This document shows, piece after piece, positions 1-13,380 of a stretch of 64,000 nucleotides of DNA; position 1 is the stretch's first letter, and each line of letters starts with the position of its first letter. The stretch is taken from the NCBI GenBank assembly GCA_013365325.1, contig JABVXV010000061.1, forward strand, positions 186,001-250,000, given 5' to 3'. The notes under the pieces are model-generated. The model saw nothing but the letters and a program-made list of their open reading frames with translations. It did not search any database and had not been told where the DNA came from. This stretch comes from Dipetalonema caudispina (lineage: Eukaryota; Nematoda; Chromadorea; Rhabditida; Onchocercidae). The translations under genes were made by a program, and so were the position numbers.

Positions 1-1465
1 CCACCATTTATCGTTCTACCCAGAATTTTTAATGTTTTTTCTTTTTATTTGTTTCGCAAAATATTAACTTACTTCTGCTGTTGATAAGTAATATATTTCC
101 TAAGTTATTATTTTAGAGAATTCTGGAAATGTTAGTTGAAATAGTCGGAAAGTCAAAACATTAAGCAAATGAGTTTTATTTTCATCTTGCTTTCAACTAC
201 AGTTGGTTTTCTCTTCATTTGGGAAGCAAGATAGAAGAAATCTCCGTGGAGAACTCCACAAATCTCAAAAATATTATCTCAGATTCGGCCTAGTCATGAC
301 ACATAAGACTAACATCAGTGCAATCAATAATTGAAACAATTAATGCGTGGCATCTACTACTGTTTGATTCAAACAATCTTGTTTTTTGTGGTGGAAGAAA
401 TTTGTATTTTGGTTGAAGACGGTAGATTCCTCTTTAGTCGTGTGTCACAGACAAATAGTTTGAATAAAGATTTTATTGAGTAGCACAGACATTAATACCA
501 GTAAACGTTATAGTATGATTTGGAGAAGTTGTGGTAAGCTGGAAAAAGCAGTTTGATGTGGAAGTGGGATTAACTGTCAATTATAACAGTATTGAAGCTG
601 GCCGATATTTATACATATACGTGTGTGGAGTGTGAGTGATCTACCTACATTGTACATATTGTTGCAATCCTGTCGTAAGCACGGATAACAGCACACTGTA
701 TTACAATCTTAAGAATAGACAACAAAGGTACATTCATTTTTAGTCCTCTCTTAAACAAGGATGAGAATAAGCTAAATGATTTATGTTAAACTATAAGATG
801 AATTGATTCAATGAGAAATAAAACACAAATTACTTCGATTACTTAGATATATGCTATCCCAATTTTGGCGACAAATTTATTCCGTACTTAGCGAAGTTAC
901 ACGATTGATTTATGTGGTATTTATTAGTTTATTATTACATTTAATCAGTTTTGTCAGTTTGCATTGATAACTACCAACTTTTCACTATGTTTACAATTTG
1001 CTTTACAATCAATTAAATCGACACATTATGAAATTTACTAATTCGTTACAATGTATAGGATCTGTTCACGCGACAATTTTTCATGTTTAAGTCTTTCAAA
1101 CGATCGACTTGGTGATGATGTTAATATTTTTAAAAAAAGAGTAATTAGTAGAATAGTGCAAAATTCTAGTAGTAGCATTCCTTGCTTTCAGAATTCATAT
1201 AGGCTCTCCTTTCTAATGGGCAGAAACTACCACCAACAATGGCCTTCGTTATTCAAAAGAGAAACTTTTTCAGCATTTGCAATATTTCTTATAATTAATT
1301 GTCAAGTATAATTAATTGTTAATTATAATTAAAAGTTTCTTATAATTAATTGTCTTATAATGTCAAGTACATACTATAGTCTTCCACGAATTACTAAAAT
1401 AAAAGCTGTTGAAAATACAAAACTAATATATCGTAATCTTCTCATTCATTGCATGAAGAAAAGTT
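1..1465. other. Intergenic DNA at left edge, no gene seen
   Basis: No conserved coding exon was recognised on either strand. The open frames at 1051-1311 and 1360-1545 have low-complexity composition and no splice-phase partner. Around 1287-1365 a 16-17 nt AT-rich motif (core TTATAATTAATTGTC) occurs twice about 50 nt apart, with partial copies between, suggesting local slippage. The right part should hold the 3' UTR of the phospholipase gene, which ends at 1466 on the minus strand. Confidence 0.6.
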
Positions 1466-4400
1466 TTAGAGTGATGCGAGATACTTCGCTAAGGTTTCCA
1501 CGTCGTATCTTCCATCGGTACGCAAATATTTCTAAGAAAAACTGATGTTAAAGTGGAAGCAGGTAAACAATAATGCACTATGGTTATGTCGAGTACTATT
1601 TTATAAATATAATTTGAGATACTACTAAATCTCGTTTCAGTCCTTAAGAGAGAAAGTAAACACTTGAAGAAAGCGGATGTAGATAAAGACAGTACGTAGG
1701 GATTGCGAGGGAAGTTCAAGTCAAGTGGATCTGAAACAATTATTCGGAAATATCATATGAAAAGCTAAACTAGAAGATTTTTCATTTTTTGATGCCAAAA
1801 AAACGTCAGGTAGTAAATAATCTCCATGAAAATGAGATGATGAATCAGATAAGAGCTTTTTTAAATGATTATAATTTGTCTTAATACTGCATTTAAAAAG
1901 CATAAAATCAATAACCGTTGCTTTATCGTTGTTTTCTGTCCTTTATGTTAAACCTATCTCAAGATAGTCCATACAACTATTAATGAATTCTGATAAATGT
2001 ATAAATTGTACGTTCACATACCTCCGTATCCCAAAGGAAGCCAACAATTACTTCATCACTCCTTTCATCAAGTTCCACATCTGACGAAAGGGGTGGTGAA
2101 AATCGAAAAAATGGAATGGATTGGTCGTGAGCCCAAGAACGTGCACGTGTCACGCATGGTCCATTGGAAGCTGTAATCTGTAATATAAGTTCAATATTAG
2201 TTATATCGTGAGATGGTCAGATGAACCATTGGATAGTACAGTTTAGAACATTGCACTTGGAGATTGTACCGTTATTGTAATGAGCTTTTCTCTTGTTATC
2301 TACCGTTTCTTCAATTAACGTTCACTACATCTTGTGATTGACCTTTGAACCTGGACTGTTAATCCACACAGTATCAGGAGATGGTGTAAATGACACATTA
2401 CGGATGCGATAAGTATCGAGTACTCTCCGTAGTCCGTTATTTTTGGAACGTTCCGACATCGAAGGGTGCCGGAACTATGACTTGACCATTCCATTGGAAA
2501 TACAGTTGTGCTCGGATATCCAACAAATTAATCACAGACTTGAGAATGTTTGTGCTAGTGCATTAAACATTGCGGAAATTTGAAGTTCTGAGAACTTATG
2601 AAAATTTCCAGGTAAACTTTGGAAGCCTTAAATCTCGTCAAGGAAATAAGGGTTCAATATTAAGAGATGAGGCGGAAATATTTATTCATTTATGAGTTAG
2701 CTATACAAGAATGCAAACAAATTAGTCTCCTCATCAGTCTCCAATAACATCGTTTTCCACTACATCCCTATTCTTCTGAATGCTGTGACGGAACAGAGAA
2801 TAAAATAAATGCATGAAAATATTTCCTACATTTTTCAGATTCATCCCAGAGCAGGATTTTTTTTGAGATTGGATTGTAAAATTTGAATAAAGAAACCTGA
2901 CTTATTTAGAAATACTAGGATAAATGAATAAGAAGGTTTTTAAATAGCGTAATTTGTGTCTAGGAACGCTGTTCTACAAGAAGACTTTTTGTAGAACTAA
3001 CCTGTTCTACAAGAAGATTTTTCAAACTTATCAAATTCTGAAATATAGACACGCCTTCGACGAAACTTCCTGGCAAACTAAAATTCCATCTCATGCTTCC
3101 TAACTCTTCAGGAGGCGCTTGACCAGTTCCTAGTGATACGATGCAACCAATGTGTACAGTTTCTTTTTTCTGAAAACTTTAATATTTCCATTTGAGATAT
3201 GGAGAGAGCTTTAAGTGAATGCATCAGTAATAGGATTGCTCATTAATTCAATTTAAAGATCCGTTGGATAGGATACCTACTTTCGGACTCCTTCATTAAG
3301 ACTGGTAATGAAATGGCGATACCTAGCTTCCAAATTCAGATAATTATTCCGACATTCAGATCTATAATTTTCCTTCCGCGACATTCTTTGCTTTAGTTTA
3401 CAATCAACTGAGAGATAAAATGATCTATTAACAAATGCCATGCCTTTTTCTGAAATGAAAGAAAATTCAACGAATAACTTGCCGCTTTCATACATGCAAC
3501 GTTATAAGTATGTATATCTGACATAAGATCAAGCGTTGGATTATTTGACATTAATCCACCGTCAACAAAATTATCTTTCGGTGTGAAGAACGTTGGAGCA
3601 GCGCTAAAAACATAACCAGTAGTCAAGATAACAAAGAACAAGCTCTTTAATGCATATAAAGTGATATTATATGTTAAACTATTAACTCTATGTTAAACTC
3701 TAAACCAACATGCTGTGCTGACGTTAGCATCACCGCAATCTATGTAAATCTACCGCATCAGGAATCTTTCTTCTTCATATCTTCTATTGAAAGTTCCAGA
3801 TAGCATTAAAAGTATATATCTAAAGCAGCTAATGTTTAAGTTCATCAGGTAAAATTTTTTTAACAATTTCTACCACTTCGAATAAACCTATATATTAAAT
3901 CAACAACATAACTAAAGGATTCAAATGGTTGAACAACAAAAGCAAATTCTCTAACAAAGAGGAAATTTCGGCCCATCAAAAACTTTGTTTTTTTAGTATC
4001 GATGCATCATACTATCAAATGTTTTTGGATATATTTCCTTTAATGCATTAACAAATATAGTGAAGTGATTAAGCATGATGCCATGAACTAGCTCACCTAG
4101 AATATCGCGCACACTTCCATATTAAGTTCTCACAAGGATCATCAAATCCCAAAGCTTTGTTTTCAGCTTTGCTAATTGGTAAAGTATAATTGCGAAAGAG
4201 TTTCAAAAGTGGTGGGTTTCTTTTTACATACGAAGCTGTCACAACGACTCTGAAAACAGCGAGAGGAAGATAGGAATTTAAGTTTGCCAATTAGCAAATA
4301 TTTATCTTAAGTGCAAATATTATTTCATTACATTCATTAGATGTATTTAACTACAAAACTATGTAGTTATATGTATAATTAAATATTTCATTCATTGAAA

Positions 4401-7400
4401 TAAGTATAACATTACAATCTAAAATGCTGCATTCAAGACACTAAACAAATATATTGCAAAAGTATTATTCGGATGATAATCCTACCATGACGTTTTGCAT
4501 AATCTATCTTATAAATACTTTATTATCAGAAATTTTTCTGAATTGACAAAAGGCGGGCCAATCCCTCTTAAATTATTCACTTCCCTAATCACTCAGCAAA
4601 ATTATTATTCCTTCAAATTTCTCACCACGCCAGAATTTAGTGATTTGTAGGGTGGAAAGACCGATTCTTGAAATCCCAAGATAATATCAAACAAATAAAT
4701 TAGTAAAAATTAGTCCTATATAAATAGTTCCTATGTAATAGAAAAGAAAACACAATAAAAATTAGAAAGGAATTGAAAAACAAAAATTGAACCCAGAAAA
4801 AAAGATTTTCTAAAAAGTGAAACATGAACATACTTTTTAGGTCCTAATTGTGCCATTGTTGTCTTCTCTCCAAAGTTTTCGCAAAGGAAACTCTCGATTA
4901 CTTTTTCTGAATATGGTCGTCGGCCAACAAATAGTTCATCCTTCATGCGTAGATAGAGGTTTTGACAATGCTTCAACGAATACCCTGCAAGGAAACTTTT
5001 TTTTTTTTTTTTTTAGGGAGAGGGGGGCGAAAGGGAGGAGAGGGGATCATGTGAGCTTATCCGAAATTTGCATATTTATATGTGGAAGAAATAACACGGA
5101 TAATCATAAACACCAAAAATTATGGACATGAAATTAACAAACCTTTTGCTAGCCCCAGTGCAATCACTGCTCCAGTACTAGTTCCGCATAACCACTGAAA
5201 GTGCTCCATGATAGGATGGCCTAGTAATTTCTCAACATGCAACAATATCTGAAAGAGAATGGTTTTGCTGACGAAGATATGTCTACAGAAGTTGGATAAC
5301 GGAGAAGTGGGAGGAAGCGTTAGTAACGTAAAAAAGATTCATAATGCCAAATTGCCACATGAGATAATTAATGGTTTCTTCGATGACCATTAAATTTATC
5401 TATTGTGCTCAATCATTTGATCTTTTAAATATAAAGGATGTATATAGGTTTTATAGACTGCTTCGATGTCTCATTCTTCAATAGGATCATAGAAAGAAAA
5501 ATTTTTCCCATTGTTTTGAAACAGCACATGCGTTATGTGAAATGAAGCATAGCATATCTAATATATGATCATTTTTTTCATTAACTGGTGATCCAAATAC
5601 TAACACAGAACAAACCAGTACAGCATGAAATCAGCAAAAAGAACTACTTGGAAAGATACCTGCAAAAGTATCAAGCCTCTTATTCCACCACCATCGAAGC
5701 TTATTACATTAACCAACCGCTGCCTTTGTTCAGGTCTCATTTTATGCCGTTCCTCTAACGCTCTCTCTTGCATAAGATCAGATAAAACTGAAATTCATTA
5801 ATATAGTAACTATTAAAAGTTGGAATGCAAAATGATTAGAGCCGCAGGAAATGAAAAACATTTACAACCTCTGACCTTTTAACATCTAGATAGACATTTT
5901 GAAATCGTAAACATTTTGAAAAAAATCAACTAAGAAAGGTCAACTATTTTGCAAAACCCGCTCTTTAACAAAACGTACCGTTATCTAAAACTGGTCGAAT
6001 GACTGACGGTGAATGAGCGAAGAGCATCAGGCACTCCATAATTTCTGAGCTAAATTTGTATTGAATTTTTCAACCATAGATTTGCTATATCAACATAGCA
6101 CTCGTATCTCTTGAATACAATTCTCTCAGGGATCCCCCTTAGTTGGCTGGCATAACTTACTCGCATAGAAAGAGTTAGGCTAAGAGTCTAACTAAATGTT
6201 AAGCGGCTGAAAAAGATTGCATAAACACCCAACAAACAATCACAATTAAAAAACAATTATTTTGTACACTATTCAATCTTCAAAGAAAGTTTCCAAATAG
6301 GAACAGATGAATCTCCAATAAATATTTCCAGAAAATCTGTACAAACACACCGGTTTCCGTTAACATTCAAAGCTGTCTCTCCAAGACCATTCTTTAGTTG
6401 TACTGATGCTCCAAAACATAACAATAGTTTCACAATATCAATATTTCCATTCTAAAAAGGAATTGTATCCGAAAATCAACAAAAAGCATTTGTAATTTTA
6501 CTTTTGATCTATTCGCAAAGTACTTTCTCATACTTTTAAAATATTGACAACAATAGTGCGGTACAACCCAGTATTATAAAAACGGTACCTCAAAACGGTT
6601 CCAGAAATTTCAAAAAATTCGGAAAGATACTATGAAGTATATGCTATAAAGAAGTAATATCTGTCCAACAAACAATCAGTAATTTCAAAATTAAAATTCG
6701 GAAAAGAAATAATGTCTCAAAATAACTCGTTCAATGTTTACCTAGAAAGACTTAATTTTGATCGCATCCGTTTCTAGGTTATTGAAAGCGAGACTTACCA
6801 TAGAAGATACGTGTAACGGGGTGTTACCGTCACAGTTTGCAATATTTACATCAGCATTGTATGTCAGCAGTGCAAAACTTTGTGATAAATCATTTCGCGC
6901 TACAGCACAATATAGCGGTGTTTCATCCAAATCATTCCGAACATTTATATTTACGACATCGCCAAGATCTCCCAGAATATGGTGTAACAACTGAAATTTT
7001 TTTTTTTTTTCGAGAAATAAAGAACTAAGCTAAACTTTTCTCTTCTCGTGATGAGTATATCATATTCCTTGTTTTCTCAAGTGTCATGAAGTTTTTTTTT
7101 TTTTTTCTGAATTCGAATTAATATAATAGAAAATTTCATATTTATTTGAATCTAAGCCAGAGAAACTAGATATAAATATTTCCGTGCTATCAGGGTAACG
7201 GAGTAATCCATTGTATTGAACTACTTACTACCATGTTTTTATGAAGTACTATAGCATCTTGCAAATATGTATACAATTAAACTGACTTTTAGTTCCAATT
7301 TTCCATGAAGTATAGTTGATGAACCATCGGTCTCTTCAACTAAGAGCTGTGGAGCTCGTATTAATAATAAGTCAATTATCCTTGAAAGAAATTACTGATT

Positions 7401-9405
7401 TTTTAGAATAGTTGCAAAACTGAAATTCATCAGATGAATAACTACATTAGACTTGAGAAAAGAGCACTAAGTGTAAGAAGAAGGGATTAAAAGAAACAGC
7501 AAACAGCGTAAGAAAAGACAGAATGAATACCTAGGCAAATCGGGTGATGAAGCAGCTGCAGAAACCATAGCAGCCAAAGAACCACCTGGGAATGGACCGA
7601 TTGAACAATCTGCATCTAACAAGAGTTCCACGCATTTTCCTTTGGCTGAACGAATAGCAAGACAAAGCGGTGATAAGCCATCTTCATCAATTAGATCAAT
7701 AGCATCCAAAAAATCATGAGCTCCGGCCAACAACTGAATATAACAAAAAGTAATGTTATTTATTGATGTACGACAATAAAAGAAAAGATCGAATATATTT
7801 TCCGACTACTGCAACACAATGTGCACAGGAAGAGGTGAAGAGAGAACCACTATCAAATAACATACCTTCAGCATTTCCGGATTATTTTCAGCACCGTAAT
7901 GCACAGCACTTCTGGAATGACAGTCTTGTTTCGCAGTGTGGGCACCTAAACTCAAGAGTACTTTAACAGCTTCTTTAGCATCATTTTCCACTGCTGCATG
8001 CAACGGATAGTAACCATCAATGGATGCTTCATTAATTACGCTGCAAGTGAGCAGATTATTCTAAAGACTTGAGCAAAGCATTTTAAAGATCATTAAAGTA
8101 GAGAGAAAATTATACAGTAATAAGTTCTATATTGGTTTATTTGAATTTGATTACTCTTTCCATAGAATTCTTTTAAGTTACTTGTTGTTATTAACTGATT
8201 CTTCTTGATACTGCAATTACTTTACTAAATTAAGAATCTTAAATTTTTGAAGAATTTTAAGATATTTCTACCTCTGACACCATTCATGTCTCAGTTCTGA
8301 AACATTTCAACAGTTATCGTTTTCAGCGAATTTTTGAAACTCTAATTCCTATTTCTGAGTAACTCCTACATGGGTGCTCCAGAGAAATTCTCGTATATGC
8401 TTGTTGAATCGAACTTTACGAACCTCGGACGATTCTTGTACAACCCGACGATAACTCTCGGAAAGTTACAAGCAGCCGCATGATGTATATCATTAAAACT
8501 AGGATTTTTGATCACCGAATCTCTCAACTGTTCTAGTTCAGCCTCGAATAACTTCGAACTTACTTTCTCTGAAATACTGCGTGTGAAAAATTATATCGTA
8601 GAAGAGAGAAAATTATGAGCCAGCTTAACTTTTCTTGGATGCCCAAGATATCTTCATATTCCGGCAGACGTTTCTGTCCATTCACAAAAGACATGCTGTC
8701 CCGACTAATTGAAAATTGGACAAAGTAATCGGGTGATACGACTGCATACGTCAACAACATTCTTATTCAATAAGCTTTCAGAATTTTTAGAAATATTACC
8801 CAACATATTAATAAGCAGTTTTAGACTGTTCAACTGATCCCTTAACAATTCTGCTTCATCACGTTCCCGTGTACGCCAAACCTTTAACGTTTTCGGCAAA
8901 TATACAACATAATATGTCCCATCTTTTGGTTTATCAACGTATAGTGTAAATAGGTAAGAATCATCACATTTCTTGAAGGTCTTCAACTTTAAAGCATTTA
9001 CAGCTTCCACCTGAATAGAATAATCGCTGCTCAATTTCATCCGAAAAAGAATACAATATACCGTGACTTTTGACCTAATTCGATGAATTTCGCTTTTATT
9101 ATCAACTTTTCGGCTATTCACCATAGTAGTTATAAAAAAAACTCTTCAACACCTCGCCAAATCTATTACTAACTGAATGATCTAAACTGTTTAGCAATCC
9201 AGCAGGGTATTTTTTCACTTCAGTATGGCACCTATTTACCAAGTAGTTTGAAATAAACTGGAACCTTTTCTGGTTTCGATGAAAAAACAGCGGTAACAGC
9301 TCGGCCGCATGCATTCACCACCGCTTTACAATTTGGGCTCGTAGCAACATCCTGGACCTTTTTCAGGATACCGAACATAGTTCGACGCTTCAAAAGTCTT
9401 TTCAT
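1466..9405 (-). CDS. PLA2G6: Calcium-independent phospholipase A2 (PLA2G6/iPLA2-beta type), 18 exons
   Basis: Predicted 879-residue enzyme that hydrolyses the sn-2 acyl chain of phospholipids. Exons: 9405-9240, 9141-8800, 8741-8630, 8576-8424, 8040-7866, 7733-7531, 7380-7287, 6990-6799, 6451-6351, 6049-5979, 5787-5660, 5248-5143, 4984-4834, 4249-4097, 3603-3501, 3169-3002, 2177-2022, 1531-1466. All phases agree and the sum (2640 nt) is in frame. Ankyrin repeats fill about residues 207-513. The patatin domain follows: oxyanion loop DGGGIRG near 568-574, nucleophile Ser603 in GTSTG, catalytic Asp730 in DGG. The C-terminal third tracks human iPLA2-beta almost without gaps (806 residues in human). 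The family acts in membrane remodelling and mitochondrial lipid repair. The start is the first ATG after a possible splice acceptor; an in-frame GTG at 9426 was not used. The acceptor of exon 2 has a weak pyrimidine tract, and the short last exon ([10 protein letters not shown]...) was chosen by phase and position. Confidence 0.93.
2971..3023. repeat. Duplicated exon-end segment with hairpin at a splice donor
   Basis: Within the phospholipase gene, minus strand. The last 16 bases of the exon ending at 3002 (TCTTCTTGTAGAACAG) recur inside the intron about 14 nt downstream. Between them the intron begins GTTAGTTCTAC, which is the reverse complement of part of the repeat, so GTTCTACAA and TTGTAGAAC at 2971-2997 can pair as a stem with a short loop. 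Directly visible; any effect on splicing is inference. Confidence 0.8.
4997..5045. repeat. T18 run followed by purine-rich tract in a phospholipase intron
   Basis: Eighteen T (4997-5014) followed by about 30 bases almost wholly A and G, including a run of six G. On the coding (minus) strand this puts a C/T-rich tract and then A18 just upstream of the acceptor TTTCCTTGCAG of the exon that starts at 4984. A long A run between pyrimidine tract and acceptor is uncommon. Confidence 0.85.
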
Positions 9406-9998
9406 ATTTGAATCGTAAAACCTCACTAGCAGGTGGTATTTGATAAAATGAAAATTAATAATGCAAGAGAAGTTCTAGCCTTCCATTTTATAATTCCATA
9501 ATTTCTTGATAAACAATTTTGATCATTTATAAATTCAGTGCTTACCGTATAGAACACAGTGAAATCTCAACACACGGTAATCTCACCAATGATTCTAAAC
9601 AAATTCTGCGTTTATTTCCATAAAAACAATTGAAGACTTACTATGGAAATTCTGCAAGTACCTTTTTTAAGGAAAGCAAATGCTTAAATCTTTTTCTCTT
9701 TCTTTCCCCTTAGATTAAAACCAAACCGAACACCTCTACGATGACAAGACAATGATTGAAGTCAAAGAAAGCTGCAAGCGAATATTGCGGAAAGATATAG
9801 TGGCCCATAATGTATCTTTACTGGTTTATATTATATATAATGAAAAGAAGTACCACTACCAAAGTTAGAAAAAATTCACGAATCATAATGTACAATATAA
9901 GATTCTAAAATCTTACTGTTTTCAAACAATGAATTTCAAATAATTTATTATATTAGAAGGCGAGAAATCATATAATATAAATGAGGTGGAAAATAATA
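9406..9998. other. Short intergenic gap between FAM114A and PLA2G6 genes
   Basis: About 0.6 kb between the stop codon of the FAM114A homologue and the start of the phospholipase, both on the minus strand. No coding exon was seen. It must hold the 3' UTR of the first and the 5' leader of the second; the spacing would also suit a nematode operon, although the gap is longer than the roughly 100 nt typical of C. elegans operons. Confidence 0.6.
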
Positions 9999-12900
9999 TC
10001 ACAGAATGAGTAATGGTCGCAGAAGACGAAATGATTGTTGTACATATGAGAATGAGTCTCCGGCTGCTAAAAATACTGCCGTGACTAGTTCTTCTATCTG
10101 CAAGAAATAAATAAAATTATTATAGGAAAACAACATCACATATCAACTTAAATCATCGTTCAAGTAAACTGCGATTGTTCAAATACTTTTGATTTCGAAC
10201 TACACTCAGCTGAAAATTAAAACATTTGAATAATATTCCTCTGAACTATAATGTATGAGATTTTGAAACTCTCTAAACTTTCAACCCCAATTTTAAGAAT
10301 AATGTAAATAAACAAGCAAACATGTATGCCAAATAATAAAGAAAGTAAAGCTGGTGCATGTAACACGTACTTCAACACAGACAAACACACAGGAAGTAAA
10401 AAACGTTAATTTATAAACGTACTGGAAGGCATACATGGATACACGCATATACGTAAATACTAAGAGCAGCAAACAAACTTCTTGAGAAGGTGTGTCAACT
10501 ACACTGATATGTTGAGCAAACCGGTTACTGAAAAATGAAATTTGCCGTCCGATTAAGCCATGGAATTCAGAAAATGGTTCCTGCTTCACTGTGGTAGCCG
10601 TAATTAACAGCAGTTGTCCCAGTTTATGAATTGACTGCACACTTTGAGCGGTAAAATCAGCCAAACATTCTGCAGATGATAACATGACATTTTGGAAATA
10701 CGTTGATAGTATAAGTTAAACTCCAAAATTGTCCTAAAATTTCAAATCTTGATTTTAAAAAAAATGTAAGTAATTTTCAAAGAAAGTATAATACTACTCT
10801 AGATCAAAAAAGGAAAGAAATACCCAAGAAAAGTTCGAAAATTTGATCGCTAGAATCAGATAACCTTTCCAAACGTTCTTGACATCGCCTATAGGAGTCC
10901 ATCAAACCCGAACCCTGGAATAATGATTGTATATAATGAATCTTATAAAGTCATCCATGAAAATAAATAACATACACTAAGATATAAAATAAATTCAGTA
11001 TCCCTTCATCTAACAACATAAAACAAATGAAAACCAGCCTCACGTCGTAAGGCAGAGCGATGGCTAACAATATTTGTTTGAAATCTTGAGGGAAATTTTC
11101 CGGTTGATTCTCCTGATATTCTTCTAAAGTACTTTCCAAATCTTTAGCGAAAATTTCATTTACTTCCCTGGAAAAATTAAACAATTCAATTAGTGAAATA
11201 AGAAAATTTAAGCTCTAAGAAATCAAAGCTTCGGGTAACTCCACAACCGCCTCCTTTTGTATGGTTTCAACTTTTCTTTGTAGAAGCTCTCTGGCCATAA
11301 ATGCTTCAACTATCCTTTCGAATACACAAAGGAACTTTCCAAAGACCTAGAATATAAATCAGTGCATTCAAGCTTTGAATTTTAAGATGAAAAACGTAAT
11401 AGAATTTCAGAAAAACGATAAAATAATACCTCCTTCTTTGTGGTGGAATTTTTCTTAAATAATTTTTCGAGAGCATTTCGAGACCTTCTAGATGAAGCAT
11501 ACCGCCAAATCTTTCGAAGGAATCAATAAATGTAAGTTCGCGTTTTGTAATACAATTAGTTTCAAGTGCCATTTCTTCCACTCGACTTTCGCGTAATTCT
11601 CGTAAAACTTCGGACAAATTTTGACCTCTTCCCGGTTCGAAGATAAATCTCCTTTTCTCGGAACCCTAATTTTTAAATATTGCAAAATAAAAAATCAATA
11701 ATTTGCATCTCATATCAAACCCAAAGAAAACAACAGCAAATTTATACTTAAGCCAGCAGTAATGAACCTGTTCTGGTATAGTCAGTTTTTCAAATGTCTT
11801 CTTGCCAAGTGCTTCAAGCACGTCCAATGAACCCGTTACAACATTGGCCCCAAAGCCTGCGAATAGCTTGCCGTATGATTTTATACTAGAACTAGCTACT
11901 TCCTCCCTTTCCTGCAAAATCCAGCATTTGAAGTAGAATTCGAGTTTGCAAAATGACAAAACAATTTAATTCTGAATTTAGCATACCATGTTAAATTAAT
12001 ACAGTCGGAATTATACAAAATTAAGTCCATTAAATATAAGATAAACCACTGAAGTAAAAAAATGTCAACTTCTACCAGCACTGTAGAATCATTCGCAGGT
12101 CTTTCTATCGATTCGTTTCTTACTAATTCTTCCGGCGTCGGCAATCCAAGGCCTGATTCGACAACGTTAGATATGTTTGTTAAACCTTCCTCTGAAAGGA
12201 ATATAACATTCAATAGGGAATAAATAAAAGTAAAATCCAAGGCATTTGAAGAAAAAATTTGATAAACTACCATCAACATATTAAACTTCACCACTGGTGT
12301 GCTACAAGCATTACTAACCAACAGCAGCGACCACATCGCCAAATTCAGTCCAATCCCAGAACGACTTGTTTGCTTTGACTTCTTTTGTTTTTAGTTCAGT
12401 CTGAAATATACAAAAACGAAGTTTCTAATACAGCCGAAGAGTGCATGAAAATCAGATGTCACTTCTCTTCAAATGCTGACTTCAATTAAGTCTGGTCAAG
12501 GTTTATGAACAAGGTTTATGCACGCACATCAAACTCCATTATAAGAATTTCAGAGGTTCGAATTCAGAATAATGAAATATTAACCTTTGATTTCGAATTA
12601 ATGGTAATTCGACTTTGCTCACCAGATGTTAGCAAACGTGTCGGTTTTTGGTTTTCACCTAAGGTTTCGTTACCGTTCCCATCTTTTCCTGTATATTCCA
12701 AATCCCAATCATCCCACCCGTTATGATCAATATCGATCTTTTCCTCAGATTGTTCCATTTTCTCTGCCATATTGACATCCGATTCAAATCCCCGTTCAGA
12801 ACTCTTGCTTTCAATTCCAAACTTTTGCATCCTTTTGCCTTTAAATCTATCCATTTCGAATAGTCCCTTATCCTTCTGAGAAATTTTAGAGGAGTTTCTA

Positions 12901-13373
12901 TCAATTTCCGATTTCGATATCTTCCCGACACCCATCCTATTGCACTCTGAAATGGGCCATTTTACTATTTGGGACTCGAATGTCTTTCCAAAAGTAACAT
13001 CACCTACTTCTAATTCTTGGATTGAGATGATTTTCCTTGGATCAGAATTAGCTTCATCCACTGATAAAGAATCATAGTTTTGTCTCTTCGGAATAGATTT
13101 GCATTTTGCAGGTCCCACGAAGGATAATTAATGTTGTTTCTTCCGGTTTACGGATAACGCCTCTGATATTCTAAACTTATTATCAGAATACTTATTTTGC
13201 ATTTAACTGGACTCACCAAATTCATATTTATTGTCTTGGACAGGATTGACCTTCCTTCCTTCATCAGTCTCTTCACTCTTTACGTTGGTATTAATGCTGC
13301 TTGTATCTTCCCGATCCGACAAGCTATTAACGGCACTATGAAATGATTCCGTGTCCGTGTCCGTGTCCGTCAT
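9999..13373 (-). CDS. FAM114A2: FAM114A (NOXP20) family protein, about 10-11 exons
   Basis: Homologue of human FAM114A1/FAM114A2, proteins linked to Golgi and Rab2 biology. Start at ATG 13373, one base after a TTTTAG acceptor. Secure exons: 13373-about 13217, an acidic Ser-rich exon ending near 12623, 12400-12319, 12191-12076, 11911-11768, 11665-11430, about 11167-11050, about 10917-10824, about 10670-10505, about 10099-9999. Diagnostic matches: FWDWTEFGDVVAAV then GLTNISNVVESGLGLP (human ISNVIEKAETSLGIP), SLDVLEALGKKTFE (human GLDALEFIGKKTMD), HLEGLEMLS (human HLEALEMLS), and the C-terminal ELVTAVFLAAGDSFSYVQ (human PLITAVFLEASNSASYIQ). The junctions of exons 1-2 and 2-3 and the segment 11210-11346 could not be phased, so a small exon may be missing there. 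The N terminus starts with a Thr-Asp run encoded by a hexamer repeat. Confidence 0.88.
13353..13373 (-). repeat. ACGGAC hexamer repeat encoding Thr-Asp run
   Basis: On the minus strand the first codons of the FAM114A homologue are ATG followed by three ACGGAC hexamers (one with a boundary change), giving MTDTDTDTE. Such in-frame coding microsatellites vary between individuals. Short, but it decides the N-terminal sequence. Confidence 0.8.
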
Positions 13374-13374
13374 T

Positions 13375-13380
13375 CTAAAA
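13375..13380 (-). promoter_or_regulatory. Putative spliced-leader acceptor of FAM114A gene
   Basis: TTTTAG followed by A and the initiator ATG at 13373. No coding exon is needed upstream, so this fits a trans-splice site that leaves a one-base leader plus the spliced leader. A cis-spliced 5' UTR exon is the alternative. Confidence 0.5.

Noticed and set aside
1721..1903. Alternative last exon of the phospholipase (acceptor AAATGCAG at about 1888)
   Set aside because: Its phase (2) does not fit the phase-0 donor at 2022. The 1531-1466 exon fits phase and resembles the human C terminus.
9114..9314. Minus-strand frame overlapping phospholipase exons 1-2
   Set aside because: It reads through the donor at 9240 in another frame and lacks family resemblance.
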